Below, one piece after another: positions 26,198 to 34,983 of a stretch of 64,000 nt of DNA. This DNA is from Chryseobacterium sp. T16E-39 (GTDB taxonomy: Bacteria; Bacteroidota; Bacteroidia; Flavobacteriales; Weeksellaceae). Under the pieces are notes generated by a model. It searched no databases. It had not been told where the DNA came from and worked only from the letters and a program-made list of their open reading frames with translations. Location: the NCBI RefSeq assembly GCF_002216065.1, contig NZ_CP022282.1, positions 620,001-684,000 of the forward strand, written 5' to 3'. The position numbers were made by a program, and so were the translations under genes. Every line of letters starts with the position of its first letter. The stretch's first letter is position 1.

Positions 26198-26811
26198 GAG
26201 TTGTAAGAAACATATTTAGCTTTATTGTAGCATCACTGGAAATTGGAATTCTAGTGTTATGCCTTGCTAATGCTTGGGTTTTTGCACTCACCAATGGAAG
26301 AACTTATACTAAAATTTCAAAAATACCACCCCGTGAGGTGGCCTTGGTTTTAGGAACTTCTCCAAAAATGCGGTCAGGATTGTCCAATCCCTATTTCACC
26401 AAAAGAATGGATGCGACGGCATTACTTTATCATCACGGGAAAATCAAAAAAATAATTGTAAGTGGTGAAAAAAGCAAGGGTTATAACGAACCCGAAGCCA
26501 TGAAAAACTATCTGATTTATCAGGAAGGTGTACCTGAAGAAATTATCATAGAAGATCCCAAAGGTTTTAATACCTATAAAAGTATTTTACGTTGTAAAGA
26601 TGTATATAAAGAAGATAATGTGATTATTGTCTCCCAGGGATTCCATAATCTGCGCGCTCTTTTTTTTGCAAGAAATAACAATATGAACGCGCTGGGTTTT
26701 GATGCACAGGATGTGAGCAAACCTGAAAGTTACTACAGAAATCAATTTAGAGAAATATTTGCCAGAATGATCGCTGTAGCCTATTTCCTGTTGGGCATTT
26801 CTCCCGATTAA
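26194..26811 (+). CDS. SanA/ElyC-like DUF218 membrane protein
   Basis: A 205-residue protein with one N-terminal membrane helix (about 8-32) and the DUF218 fold (VALVLGTSPKMRSGLSNPYFTKRMDATALLYHHGKIKKIIVSG, then IVSQGFHNLRALFFAR). It matches E. coli SanA, linked to cell envelope barrier function and vancomycin sensitivity at high temperature. The start is TTG at 26194, overlapping the stop of the preceding gene (TTGA), since no ATG is available upstream. Its stop overlaps that of the convergent TamA-like gene. Confidence 0.85.
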   Translation: MRVVRNIFSFIVASLEIGILVLCLANAWVFALTNGRTYTKISKIPPREVALVLGTSPKMRSGLSNPYFTKRMDATALLYHHGKIKKIIVSGEKSKGYNEPEAMKNYLIYQEGVPEEIIIEDPKGFNTYKSILRCKDVYKEDNVIIVSQGFHNLRALFFARNNNMNALGFDAQDVSKPESYYRNQFREIFARMIAVAYFLLGISPD

Positions 26812-29420
26812 AAAGGATAACCAAAGGCGACGTTTAAAGTAGGCTTAAACGGCTGAAAATCTTTAAATCTCCATCGGTCACCATTAGGTTTGTTAGGATC
26901 ATAAATTTTATAGGCAAAATCAAGTCTTAAAGTAATATACGCCACATTGACCCTTAATCCGAATCCACTACCTATACCTACTTGGCCTAGAAATTTATTG
27001 AGTTTAAATTCATCACCATATCCTGTATTTCCGTTCCTAAGACTCCATGTGTTACCTATATCCGTAAAGAGTGCACCCTCATACATATCACTGAAAGGCA
27101 AACGGTATTCTATATTTGTTGTCAGTTTTAAATTGTCAGTCATATAGGTTCGAACCCTTTCATCAACCTGAGAGTCTGACGGACCTAAACCTCCGAAAGC
27201 TACCCAAGCTCTGATATCATTGGATCCCCCATTAAAATAAGACCTGATAACCGGCATAGAACTTGAATTTCCATAAGGAATTCCTAATCCAATAAACTGG
27301 CGGAGAACCAGGGTTTGATTACCATTGAATTTAAAATATTTTCTGATATCAAAGTCAAATTTTACAAACTGAGCATATGGTACTCCAAAAATAGTCCTTT
27401 GCGGGCTCGTTACAACTCCTCCGCCATCATCTCTTCTTTGGTTAAATATACTGAGTATATTACCTGCCAATTCTACTTTTCCATTAAAATAAAATGCGTT
27501 GGGATATTCTTTTTTTCCGATCTCATTATATACATAATTATAAATCATAGAAGAAATAAGAACATCCTGAGTTTGTCTGTCTTTATTAATTAATGTTCCT
27601 GTGAAGGCTGTAAAAAGATCAGCTCCTTTTTGATCAAGATTATTGAGGTACGCCTCATCAGTTACAATCTGTTTTGAAACTTCATCGATGGTGAGTTGCC
27701 CGGCCAAAAACTTAGTTTCAGTATCCTGACCTACCTGACCACTTTGAAAATAGCTGTCAAATATTTCTTTTCTTACTTCTTCATCACTGGTGAAATAGCT
27801 GTAATAGGCTGATTTATTCTTTGTTAAACTCAACTGTGTATTAAAGAGTGTAAGCCTGTGAGACACTCTGTCATTTACTGTTGCAAGATAATTAAGCCCC
27901 GTGTTAAAATTGACTCTTCCTAAACCAATATTGTTTTGGATTGCTGCTCCTAAAACAATTGAAGAAGTAGGACTGTATCTTTTAGGAATCAATTTATAAT
28001 AATCAAAAGGAAGCAGAAGTCTTGGGAAATTCAAAGAAGCCTGTGCAGATAATTCATAGGCTAAAATCCGCTTGCTGAGATCCTTTGGATCTCTAATCGA
28101 ACCAAATGTTCCTGCAAGACTTGTAGAAAGGTTTTCAGCTCCTTTAAAAATATTTCTTGTAGTAAGATCCACAGAGGGTGAAATCCCAAGATTTAACAGC
28201 TGGGAATAATTAACATCCGTTCCTACCTTGAGTTCATATTTTGGAAGTGGCTTTAATATATATAAAACATCAACAATACTATCGTTGGGAGAATGCTCCC
28301 CGCCTTGTCTTAAAGAGTCTTTAGCCTTCAGAATACTGAAGTTGTTCATGGATAAAATATTCCTTTTTGTAAGATCGAGTTTCTTCTGGTCATAAACCTG
28401 CTTGTTCCCGACAATAATATTTCTCCATATTGAACGTGTGGTATACTTATCATTAATTTTATGAAACCGTATTCCTCTTAAGCTATCTTTCTTGGTGTTT
28501 TTATGATATTGACCTGCTTCATTTACAATAGCAACATCTATATTACCTATGGTAGCTACCTTATAAGGACTGTTGATGGAATCCTTATGGATTTCTAATG
28601 TCAGTGGGACTTGTTTTCTGCTTTTTAATGAATCAGCAACAAAATAAATCTCATCATTAAGATTATTAAATTTATAATAGCCGTAGTCTTTCATAAACTC
28701 ATTGATCCTTGTCACTTCCTTTTCGAGAATCGTCTGATCCAGTACCTGTCCGGATCTTATAAGAGTTCCCTGGATTTTTTGCTGATAAAGGTTATGGATA
28801 ACAGGATCCGGAATATTGTAGTAATATTCTTTAATATAAGTAGGATCGTTATGCTTAATAAAATACGTAACAGCCGCTTTTTTTGCTGCGGAATCAATTT
28901 TTGTTTTAAACTTAACTTCTGAATCCCAATATCCTCTGTAGGTTAATCTTTTATTAATTGATTCAGCTCCTTTTTCTGCTTTCGTTTGATCCAGAATAAC
29001 CGGAGGGGAGCCCCAATTATGATACAGCCTATCCAACAAAAGACTTTTTCCTACACTGCTCTTCATATTATACTTGATGAAAAGAGAATCTCTTAATTTT
29101 TGAGTTCGCATTTCACTGGGGTACGTCATATATTCGTTCAGAATTGTATCGTACTTTGGATTAGCTGCATTATAAAGCAGTAACCCCAATGGCATAAAAA
29201 GAAACTGTTTCTTATTGGGTTTTTGTTGAACGTAGCCTTTCAGTTCACTATCAAAAGGCTGTTTTTTATCTTCAAAGTTAAATTTGTTCTCTGTAAGCAA
29301 ATATTCCCCATCTGGAACTTTTTTTGTCGTACTACAAGCATAAAGAAGAGTGACAAATGTTGCAAATGATATAATTTTATAATATTTTTGAGGAGAATTC
29401 TTATAATGCTTACAGCTCAT
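26808..29420 (-). CDS. TamA/BamA-type Omp85 outer membrane lipoprotein
   Basis: An 870-residue protein. The signal ends in LLYAC with Cys29 as lipobox, so the N-terminus is probably lipid-anchored. Periplasmic POTRA-like domains are at about 150-390 (YIKEYYYNIPDPVIHNLYQ; ILKPLPKYELKVGTDVNY) and the C-terminal surface-antigen barrel runs from about 400 to the end (YFNGGSNDIRAWVAFGGLGP). Such proteins help insert or translocate outer membrane proteins. Lipoprotein forms are frequent in flavobacteria. Its start codon overlaps the divergent RNA methyltransferase gene. Confidence 0.88.
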   Translation of the reverse strand: MSCKHYKNSPQKYYKIISFATFVTLLYACSTTKKVPDGEYLLTENKFNFEDKKQPFDSELKGYVQQKPNKKQFLFMPLGLLLYNAANPKYDTILNEYMTYPSEMRTQKLRDSLFIKYNMKSSVGKSLLLDRLYHNWGSPPVILDQTKAEKGAESINKRLTYRGYWDSEVKFKTKIDSAAKKAAVTYFIKHNDPTYIKEYYYNIPDPVIHNLYQQKIQGTLIRSGQVLDQTILEKEVTRINEFMKDYGYYKFNNLNDEIYFVADSLKSRKQVPLTLEIHKDSINSPYKVATIGNIDVAIVNEAGQYHKNTKKDSLRGIRFHKINDKYTTRSIWRNIIVGNKQVYDQKKLDLTKRNILSMNNFSILKAKDSLRQGGEHSPNDSIVDVLYILKPLPKYELKVGTDVNYSQLLNLGISPSVDLTTRNIFKGAENLSTSLAGTFGSIRDPKDLSKRILAYELSAQASLNFPRLLLPFDYYKLIPKRYSPTSSIVLGAAIQNNIGLGRVNFNTGLNYLATVNDRVSHRLTLFNTQLSLTKNKSAYYSYFTSDEEVRKEIFDSYFQSGQVGQDTETKFLAGQLTIDEVSKQIVTDEAYLNNLDQKGADLFTAFTGTLINKDRQTQDVLISSMIYNYVYNEIGKKEYPNAFYFNGKVELAGNILSIFNQRRDDGGGVVTSPQRTIFGVPYAQFVKFDFDIRKYFKFNGNQTLVLRQFIGLGIPYGNSSSMPVIRSYFNGGSNDIRAWVAFGGLGPSDSQVDERVRTYMTDNLKLTTNIEYRLPFSDMYEGALFTDIGNTWSLRNGNTGYGDEFKLNKFLGQVGIGSGFGLRVNVAYITLRLDFAYKIYDPNKPNGDRWRFKDFQPFKPTLNVAFGYPF
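29360..29390 (+). promoter_or_regulatory. Promoter of the RNA methyltransferase gene
   Basis: TTG at 29360-29362, 20 bases, and TATTTTTG at 29383-29390 match the -33/-7 pattern and precede the ATG at 29406 by 15 bases. It lies entirely within the coding region of the divergent TamA-like gene. Confidence 0.6.
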
Positions 29421-30137
29421 ACAATAAAAATTTTACAGTCTTTAGATAAAAAGAAGTTCAGGCAAAAATACAATTTGTTTTTGGTTGAAGGTAATAAAAT
29501 CATTTGTGAACTTCCCAATTCTAACTTTAAAATTAAAGAAATATTATCCATAGATCCACAGAAGTTGGATTTTTCCGGGGTACCCATAACTCATATATCT
29601 GAAAATGAGTTAAAAAAAATTAGTTTTCTAAAAACACCAAAAGATTCTGTTGCCGTTTGTTATATAGAACCTGAAAAAAGGGTGGAAGATCAAAGTATTC
29701 AGCTTGTACTGGATGGGATTCAGGATCCGGGTAATTTAGGAACGATCATCCGTTTAGCTGATTGGTTTGGGATAGAGCAGATCATCTGCAGCGAAGATAC
29801 TGTTGACTTCTATAATCCGAAGGTGATTCAGGCCAGTATGGGATCATTCACAAGAGTTAATATGATATACTGTGATCTGGTTGATTATCTTTCGAAAACG
29901 GAGAATATAAATATTGGAACCGATATGGAGGGAGAAAATATATACCAATTTCAGAAACCTGAAAAACTAAATTTGATTTTAGGGAACGAAGGAAATGGGA
30001 TGAGAGCAGAAACGGAAAAGTTACTCCATAAAAGTTTAAGTATCCCAAGGTTCGGAAAGTCGCAGTCTACAGAGAGCCTTAATGTTTCAATGGCGGCAGG
30101 AATAATATTAGGGCAGCTGTTTTCCTCAGAAAAATAA
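29406..30137 (+). CDS. SpoU/TrmH-family RNA methyltransferase
   Basis: A 243-residue SPOUT methyltransferase starting MLTAHTIKILQ. A TTG six codons upstream is in frame but the ATG is preferred. The substrate-binding N-terminal domain (about 1-90) is followed by the three SpoU motifs: NLGTIIRLADWFG (about 117), LILGNEGNGM (about 192) and SLNVSMAAGI (about 224). It adds a 2'-O-methyl group to rRNA or tRNA. The exact target is unknown. Confidence 0.9.
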   Translation: MLTAHTIKILQSLDKKKFRQKYNLFLVEGNKIICELPNSNFKIKEILSIDPQKLDFSGVPITHISENELKKISFLKTPKDSVAVCYIEPEKRVEDQSIQLVLDGIQDPGNLGTIIRLADWFGIEQIICSEDTVDFYNPKVIQASMGSFTRVNMIYCDLVDYLSKTENINIGTDMEGENIYQFQKPEKLNLILGNEGNGMRAETEKLLHKSLSIPRFGKSQSTESLNVSMAAGIILGQLFSSEK

Positions 30138-30158
30138 AAACCGCTGAAACGCGGTTTT
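30137..30158. terminator. Bidirectional terminator
   Basis: AAAACCGC (30137-30144) pairs with GCGGTTTT (30151-30158), flanked by A and T runs, between convergent genes. Confidence 0.75.
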
Positions 30159-30162
30159 AAAT

Positions 30163-30660
30163 TTATATAAGTTGTTCCATACTGGATACACTTTTATTCT
30201 TTTGATAGCTTTCAAGCTTCTTTCTTACAAACTTTAAAGCAATTGGAGCAAGATAAATCATTGCTGCACCCAGCAGTTTTTTCTTCCAGCTGGAACTGCG
30301 CATATTTTTCTTTGCATAGTTTCCTACCAAGGCTGTAGTCCCTAATCTGACAATACTGTCTAAAGCATTTCCGGATAATGCAGAACTTGCAATTCCCATT
30401 GCAGTATTTTTGCTAATGAGCATGTCTTTGACTTCGGAAGTCAGCTGTTTTGCGATGACATCTTTTCTCAGGACTATTTTTTCATCACCATCTGCGTCTA
30501 CTTTTTCCTGTAGGTATTGGTCCGTTAAACCGTTGGTAAATGCACTTAAGCTTTCTTTTGTATTTTTAAAGGTAAGAAGGTTTTCGAGATCATTAAGTTC
30601 CTCCTTCAATAATTTCTTTTTTATCCTTAACTCTTTTAAACTCTCATAGTTTCTGCTCAT
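30163..30660 (-). CDS. Hypothetical protein next to the Holin-X gene
   Basis: A 165-residue protein. The N-terminal half is a charged coiled coil (KELRIKKKLLKEELNDLENLL), and the C-terminal half has one hydrophobic helix (LLGAAMIYLAPIALKFV) followed by a basic tail. No family recognised. The gene is 3 bases downstream of the Holin-X-type gene, so both are expected to be co-translated and may function together at the membrane. Confidence 0.78.
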   Translation of the reverse strand: MSRNYESLKELRIKKKLLKEELNDLENLLTFKNTKESLSAFTNGLTDQYLQEKVDADGDEKIVLRKDVIAKQLTSEVKDMLISKNTAMGIASSALSGNALDSIVRLGTTALVGNYAKKNMRSSSWKKKLLGAAMIYLAPIALKFVRKKLESYQKNKSVSSMEQLI

Positions 30661-30663
30661 AGT

Positions 30664-30972
30664 TTAATGATTTAAAAATTTAATAACCTGATCTGCCACG
30701 GAGTTTACAATTCGTTTTTTAAACACAATAACAAGAATCATTACCAATAAATAAAACGCAGCAACAATTAAAAAACCATAAGAATAGTTGTCTAATGCTT
30801 TGCCTATAAGAAATGCTATTCCAAAGTTGAAAAGAATAATGAAAAATGCGAAAGCAACGAGTAGTACAACCAGATAGGTAATCATACCTGCGGACAGTGA
30901 TGACTTTTCGGTAGCTTCTATTTTAAGCAGATCTATTCTCTTAGATGCATATTCTTTAATAGTTTCTATCAT
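30664..30972 (-). CDS. Holin-X/phage-holin-like membrane protein
   Basis: A 102-residue protein with the pattern of the putative Actinobacterial Holin-X family: an N-terminal amphipathic helix (IKEYASKRIDLLKIEATEKSS), then two membrane helices (about 30-53 and 64-84). Despite the name, these proteins are chromosomal envelope proteins in Bacteroidota. It lies in the YtxH-Holin-X-hypothetical run. Confidence 0.82.
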   Translation of the reverse strand: MIETIKEYASKRIDLLKIEATEKSSLSAGMITYLVVLLVAFAFFIILFNFGIAFLIGKALDNYSYGFLIVAAFYLLVMILVIVFKKRIVNSVADQVIKFLNH

Positions 30973-30997
30973 CTGTTTTTTTTTAAAGTTACAAAAA

Positions 30998-31026
30998 AAG
31001 GACTTTAATGCAAAAAGTCCTTTTCA
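30998..31026. terminator. Hairpin between YtxH and Holin-X genes
   Basis: AAAAGGACTTT (30998-31008) pairs with AAAGTCCTTTT (31016-31026). It is an intrinsic terminator shape in both directions and can partially end the YtxH transcript. Confidence 0.75.
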
Positions 31027-31052
31027 TAATTTAAAATTAATTGAAATTATTA

Positions 31053-31400
31053 CTATTTAAGATCATTTAATTCTGCTTCTACATCTTTTACTACTTCAGT
31101 AGTTTTAGAAACAATCTGATCTTTATATTTATCGTATCCATCTTTTACGGTATGAGCAACGCTATTTGCTGTTTCTTTGAATGTAGAAGATATATTACCG
31201 TACTGGTCTTTTACTTTTTCAGAAACTTCACCGTATTTGGTTTTAGCCTGATCTTTAAGATCATTAGCTTTTGTTTTGATCTTTTTTCTAGTTTCTTTTC
31301 CTTCTTCTGGCGCATAAAGCATTCCAAGTACTACACCTGCTGCTGCTCCTGCAAGAAGTCCTGCTAATATACCTGCTGTATTGTTTCCTTTTCTAGACAT
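31053..31400 (-). CDS. YtxH-domain protein
   Basis: A 115-residue protein. A glycine-alanine-rich membrane helix (NTAGILAGLLAGAAAGVVLGMLYAPEEGKETR) is the YtxH hallmark, followed by an amphipathic, repeat-like helical tail (KANDLKDQAKTKYGEVSEKVKDQYGN). YtxH proteins are induced by general stress in Firmicutes. In Bacteroidota they are common, small and of unknown function. Confidence 0.88.
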   Translation of the reverse strand: MSRKGNNTAGILAGLLAGAAAGVVLGMLYAPEEGKETRKKIKTKANDLKDQAKTKYGEVSEKVKDQYGNISSTFKETANSVAHTVKDGYDKYKDQIVSKTTEVVKDVEAELNDLK

Positions 31401-31495
31401 TTTTACGTTTTTTTAATAGTTAATAATATTAGTTTTTACTGTGTTAAATATTACAATTAATATACCAAATGGGGCTTTGTTCCTATTAAAAATTG

Positions 31496-32170
31496 TTAAA
31501 TCTTTTGGATATAGGCCAATATAGCTTCGATTGTTTCTTTTTTAGAAAGGTTCGTATTATCAATGACAATAGCGTCTTCGGCTTGCTTTAATGGAGCAAT
31601 TTCTCTTTCGCTGTCAATTTTATCCCTTTCAATAAGATTTTCTTTTACCTGCCGCTCATTAGCCTCGATATTCAGACTTAAAAGTTCATTATATCTTCTT
31701 TTGGTTCTTTCATCAATACTTGCAGTTAGGAAGAATTTAAAATCCGCATTGGGAAGGACAACGGTTCCGATGTCACGCCCATCCATTATGATACCGCCTT
31801 TTTCTGCCAAAGAACGTTGAGACTGCAATAAAAAATCCCTCACTTCTTTCTGTTTGGCAACCAGGCTCACATTATCGGAAACTTCATTACTGCGAATCTC
31901 CTTTGAAATATCGTTGTGATTGAGATAAAGAACAAGTTCTCCTTCATCATTTTTAAATTCAAGCTGAATCTTATCCAATGATGAGAAAAGTTGGTTCAGG
32001 TTAATAGAACCATTATTGTCCATACAGTTTTGTAAGGCAAACCAGGTAACTCCTCTATAAAGCGCTCCGGTATCTAGATGAATAAGTCCCAATTTATCAG
32101 CGATCACCTTTGATATTGAACTTTTTCCGGTAGACGAGTATCCATCGATAGCTATTACAGGTTTTTTCAT
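31496..32170 (-). CDS. cmk: Cytidylate kinase (Cmk)
   Basis: A 224-residue P-loop kinase, normal length. P-loop GYSSTGKSS starts at about 10, the DTGALYRG CMP-binding motif is at about 35-42, and DGRDIGTVVLPNADFKFFLTA and a LID region with RY and ERDK follow. It phosphorylates CMP and dCMP. The next gene upstream in the same direction is porQ, 64 bases away, an adjacency I recall as common in flavobacteria (not checked). Confidence 0.95.
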   Translation of the reverse strand: MKKPVIAIDGYSSTGKSSISKVIADKLGLIHLDTGALYRGVTWFALQNCMDNNGSINLNQLFSSLDKIQLEFKNDEGELVLYLNHNDISKEIRSNEVSDNVSLVAKQKEVRDFLLQSQRSLAEKGGIIMDGRDIGTVVLPNADFKFFLTASIDERTKRRYNELLSLNIEANERQVKENLIERDKIDSEREIAPLKQAEDAIVIDNTNLSKKETIEAILAYIQKI

Positions 32171-32234
32171 ACTGCAAAGTTCAAGATTTTTTTTAAAAAA
32201 TCAATGAAATGGAAAAGTAAATATTGAAAAAAAT

Positions 32235-33224
32235 TTAATAACGATGTCCGCTAAGGTCCATGGAGATCCCTATTTGATTCACATTGGATGAGTTATGATA
32301 TCTTACATGAGCATAGTCTATACGGAATTTTGAAATTTTGATTCCAAATCCTCCAGATAAACCTGAAAAGTTTCGTTGATCTGCTACAGCAAGTTCATTT
32401 CCTCGTTTTACATTATACCCCAATCTGATATTAAAGTTCTTTTCAGGAAACAATTCGGCTCCGATAGAGAAGTGATCTGCAATTTTCCTCCCTACATTAA
32501 CCTCCTGCCCATCTACATTAAACGGGGAAGAGATATCAAATTGTTGTAAGTCATGTGCTGTAATGGTAATCGCAAGAGGAATTGCTTTTAAAATTCTTGT
32601 ATATCCTAAATCAATTCGGAAGGGTAGGTTCTCTCTTGTTCCATTAAAGGATTTAAATTGATATCCGAAATTTCTGGCAACGATAGAAAGAACTTCTTTA
32701 TTCTTTTTATTATGATAGGTAATTCCTGCAGTACCGGAAATAGCAGAAGAAGTATAAGTATCAATTTTTGAAGTGATAAAATTAATTCCCCCTCCAATGG
32801 TCCAGTCTTCTTCAAACTGATAGGCATAGCCCGCTCCGACAGCAACATCTGATGCTTTAAACTGTCCGTTTTCGAAACCACTTTCATCTGTTCTCGGAAT
32901 ATCGCCATAGCTCATGTACCGGGCATTGATCGTTGCCATATGGCCGTTATCAAAATCCTTAGCAAAGGCTATGGTTCCATATTTAGAATCTGCCAGATAG
33001 GCAGCTCCATTCACAGAAAGCTGTTTGTCTGAATCTTTATTAAGTAAAGCCGGGTTTGCTATAGCAAAGGAAACATCATAATCTCTTATAGTAATTGCAT
33101 CGCCACCTAATGCAGCCTGTCTGGCAGATACGGGAATGTTTAAGAAAGGATAAACATTTGTTCCCGTTTGTGCATAAGAAACAATTCCTGACAGAAATAA
33201 TGAAAGAATGATAATTTTCTTCAA
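32235..33224 (-). CDS. porQ: PorQ, type IX secretion system outer membrane protein
   Basis: A 329-residue protein with signal peptide (SYAQT) and a beta-barrel of the UPF0164/PorV-like type. The motif PVSARQAALGGDAITIRDYDVSFAIANPALL at residues about 30-60 is typical of PorQ. PorQ works with PorZ, PorU and PorV in processing or surface attachment of type IX cargo. No other type IX component is in the window. A promoter matching -33/-7 lies directly upstream. Confidence 0.85.
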   Translation of the reverse strand: MKKIIILSLFLSGIVSYAQTGTNVYPFLNIPVSARQAALGGDAITIRDYDVSFAIANPALLNKDSDKQLSVNGAAYLADSKYGTIAFAKDFDNGHMATINARYMSYGDIPRTDESGFENGQFKASDVAVGAGYAYQFEEDWTIGGGINFITSKIDTYTSSAISGTAGITYHNKKNKEVLSIVARNFGYQFKSFNGTRENLPFRIDLGYTRILKAIPLAITITAHDLQQFDISSPFNVDGQEVNVGRKIADHFSIGAELFPEKNFNIRLGYNVKRGNELAVADQRNFSGLSGGFGIKISKFRIDYAHVRYHNSSNVNQIGISMDLSGHRY

Positions 33225-33242
33225 TTCAATTTATAATTATTG

Positions 33243-33272
33243 CAAAAATAATCCTTTTTTGTAGTTGTCAAA
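33243..33272 (-). promoter_or_regulatory. Promoter of porQ
   Basis: On the minus strand TTTG (plus CAAA at 33269-33272), 18 bases, and TATTTTTG (plus CAAAAATA at 33243-33250) match the Bacteroidota promoter form, 18 bases before the start codon. Confidence 0.6.
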
Positions 33273-33329
33273 ATATTTCTAACATTATTTACAGGTAAAT
33301 ATTTTTCTTTCTCCAATATTTTTAATGAT

Positions 33330-33337
33330 TATATTTG
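33330..33337 (+). promoter_or_regulatory. -7 element before pyrH
   Basis: TATATTTG matches TAnnTTTG and is 54 bases before the pyrH start codon. A clear -33 element is lacking. Confidence 0.45.
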
Positions 33338-33382
33338 CAAAATCAAATTTCAGGGAAATAAGCCCTATTAAAAAAGTTATAA

Positions 33383-34099
<717 letters not shown>

Positions 34100-34158
34100 T
34101 CGGGTAATAAACAAGTGGTAATTAAAGTATGTAAAGATTATTAATTACTATTTTAGTT

Positions 34159-34191
34159 ATCATTTATAAACTTATCAATCATCATTTATAA
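34159..34191. repeat. Short direct repeat in the pyrH-frr spacer
   Basis: ATCATTTATAA at 34159-34169 and 34181-34191, a 22-base period, in AT-rich sequence before frr. Confidence 0.4.
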
Positions 34192-34223
34192 TTTTGTGTA
34201 ACTTATCAAATTTTAGATATATA

Positions 34224-34778
34224 ATGGAAGAATTAGATCTTATAGTAGAGACTGTAAATCAGGACATGGACGCAGCACTTAAACATTTGGAGCATGCATT
34301 TCAAAGAATCAGAGCAGGACGTGCTTCTACTTCAATGGTTCAGGATGTAATGGTGGAATATTATGGAGCTCCAACTCCTATCAACCAGGTTGCTAACGTT
34401 TCAGTTCCGGATGCAATGACGATTTCTATTCAACCTTGGGACAGAACAGCTATTGGTGCTATTGAAAAAGCTATTATTAATTCTAATTTAGGTTTTGCCC
34501 CTTCTAACAACGGAGAAAATATTATTTTGAATGTTCCGCCTTTAACAGAGGAAAGAAGAAGAGATTTGGCAAAGCAGGCTAAAGGAGAAACTGAACAGAC
34601 AAAGATCGTAGTAAGAAATGCAAGACAAGAGGGTTTGAAAGAGCTTAAAAGACTTGACGGTATTTCTGAAGATGTTGTAAAAGGAATTGAAGAAGATATC
34701 CAGGCACTTACAGATAAATATGTAAAATCTTGTGATGAGCATCTTAAGACAAAAGAAGCTGAAATTATGAAAGTGTAA
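34224..34778 (+). CDS. frr: Ribosome recycling factor
   Basis: A 184-residue protein, the standard length when started at MEELDL; ten extra codons upstream are in frame but not conserved. Motifs RIRAGRAST, PLTEERRRDLAKQAK and VRNARQEGLKELK are characteristic. It dismantles the post-termination ribosome with EF-G. A strong terminator follows at once. Confidence 0.97.
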   Translation: MEELDLIVETVNQDMDAALKHLEHAFQRIRAGRASTSMVQDVMVEYYGAPTPINQVANVSVPDAMTISIQPWDRTAIGAIEKAIINSNLGFAPSNNGENIILNVPPLTEERRRDLAKQAKGETEQTKIVVRNARQEGLKELKRLDGISEDVVKGIEEDIQALTDKYVKSCDEHLKTKEAEIMKV

Positions 34779-34797
34779 TTTTCAGTTTTTTACATAT

Positions 34798-34832
34798 AAA
34801 AATAGGCTTCATAAAAGAAGCCTATTTTTTTT
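34798..34832 (+). terminator. Terminator after frr
   Basis: AAATAGGCTTC pairs with GAAGCCTATTT around ATAAAA, followed by a run of T. Confidence 0.88.
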
Positions 34833-34952
34833 ATCTCTATTTTTAGATTGAATAACATCTTCTAATGATAGCAAAAGAGGGGAAAGTATCTTCTATTTTA
34901 GAAATGCTAATCTTGAATAATTCATCATATGAAAAGATCATTTGAATGACAA

Positions 34953-34982
34953 AAAAAGACCCGGATAATTCCAGGTCTTTTT
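34953..34982. terminator. Terminator of the ftsK-lolA-lptF/G operon
   Basis: AAAAAGACC (34953-34961) pairs with GGTCTTTTT (34974-34982) 2 bases after the LptF/G stop. On minus the stem is followed by a T-run. Confidence 0.75.
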
Positions 34983-34983
34983 A

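Noticed and set aside
30664..30972. Prophage remnant suggested by the holin-like gene
   Set aside because: No other phage genes nearby and the family is chromosomal in Bacteroidota.
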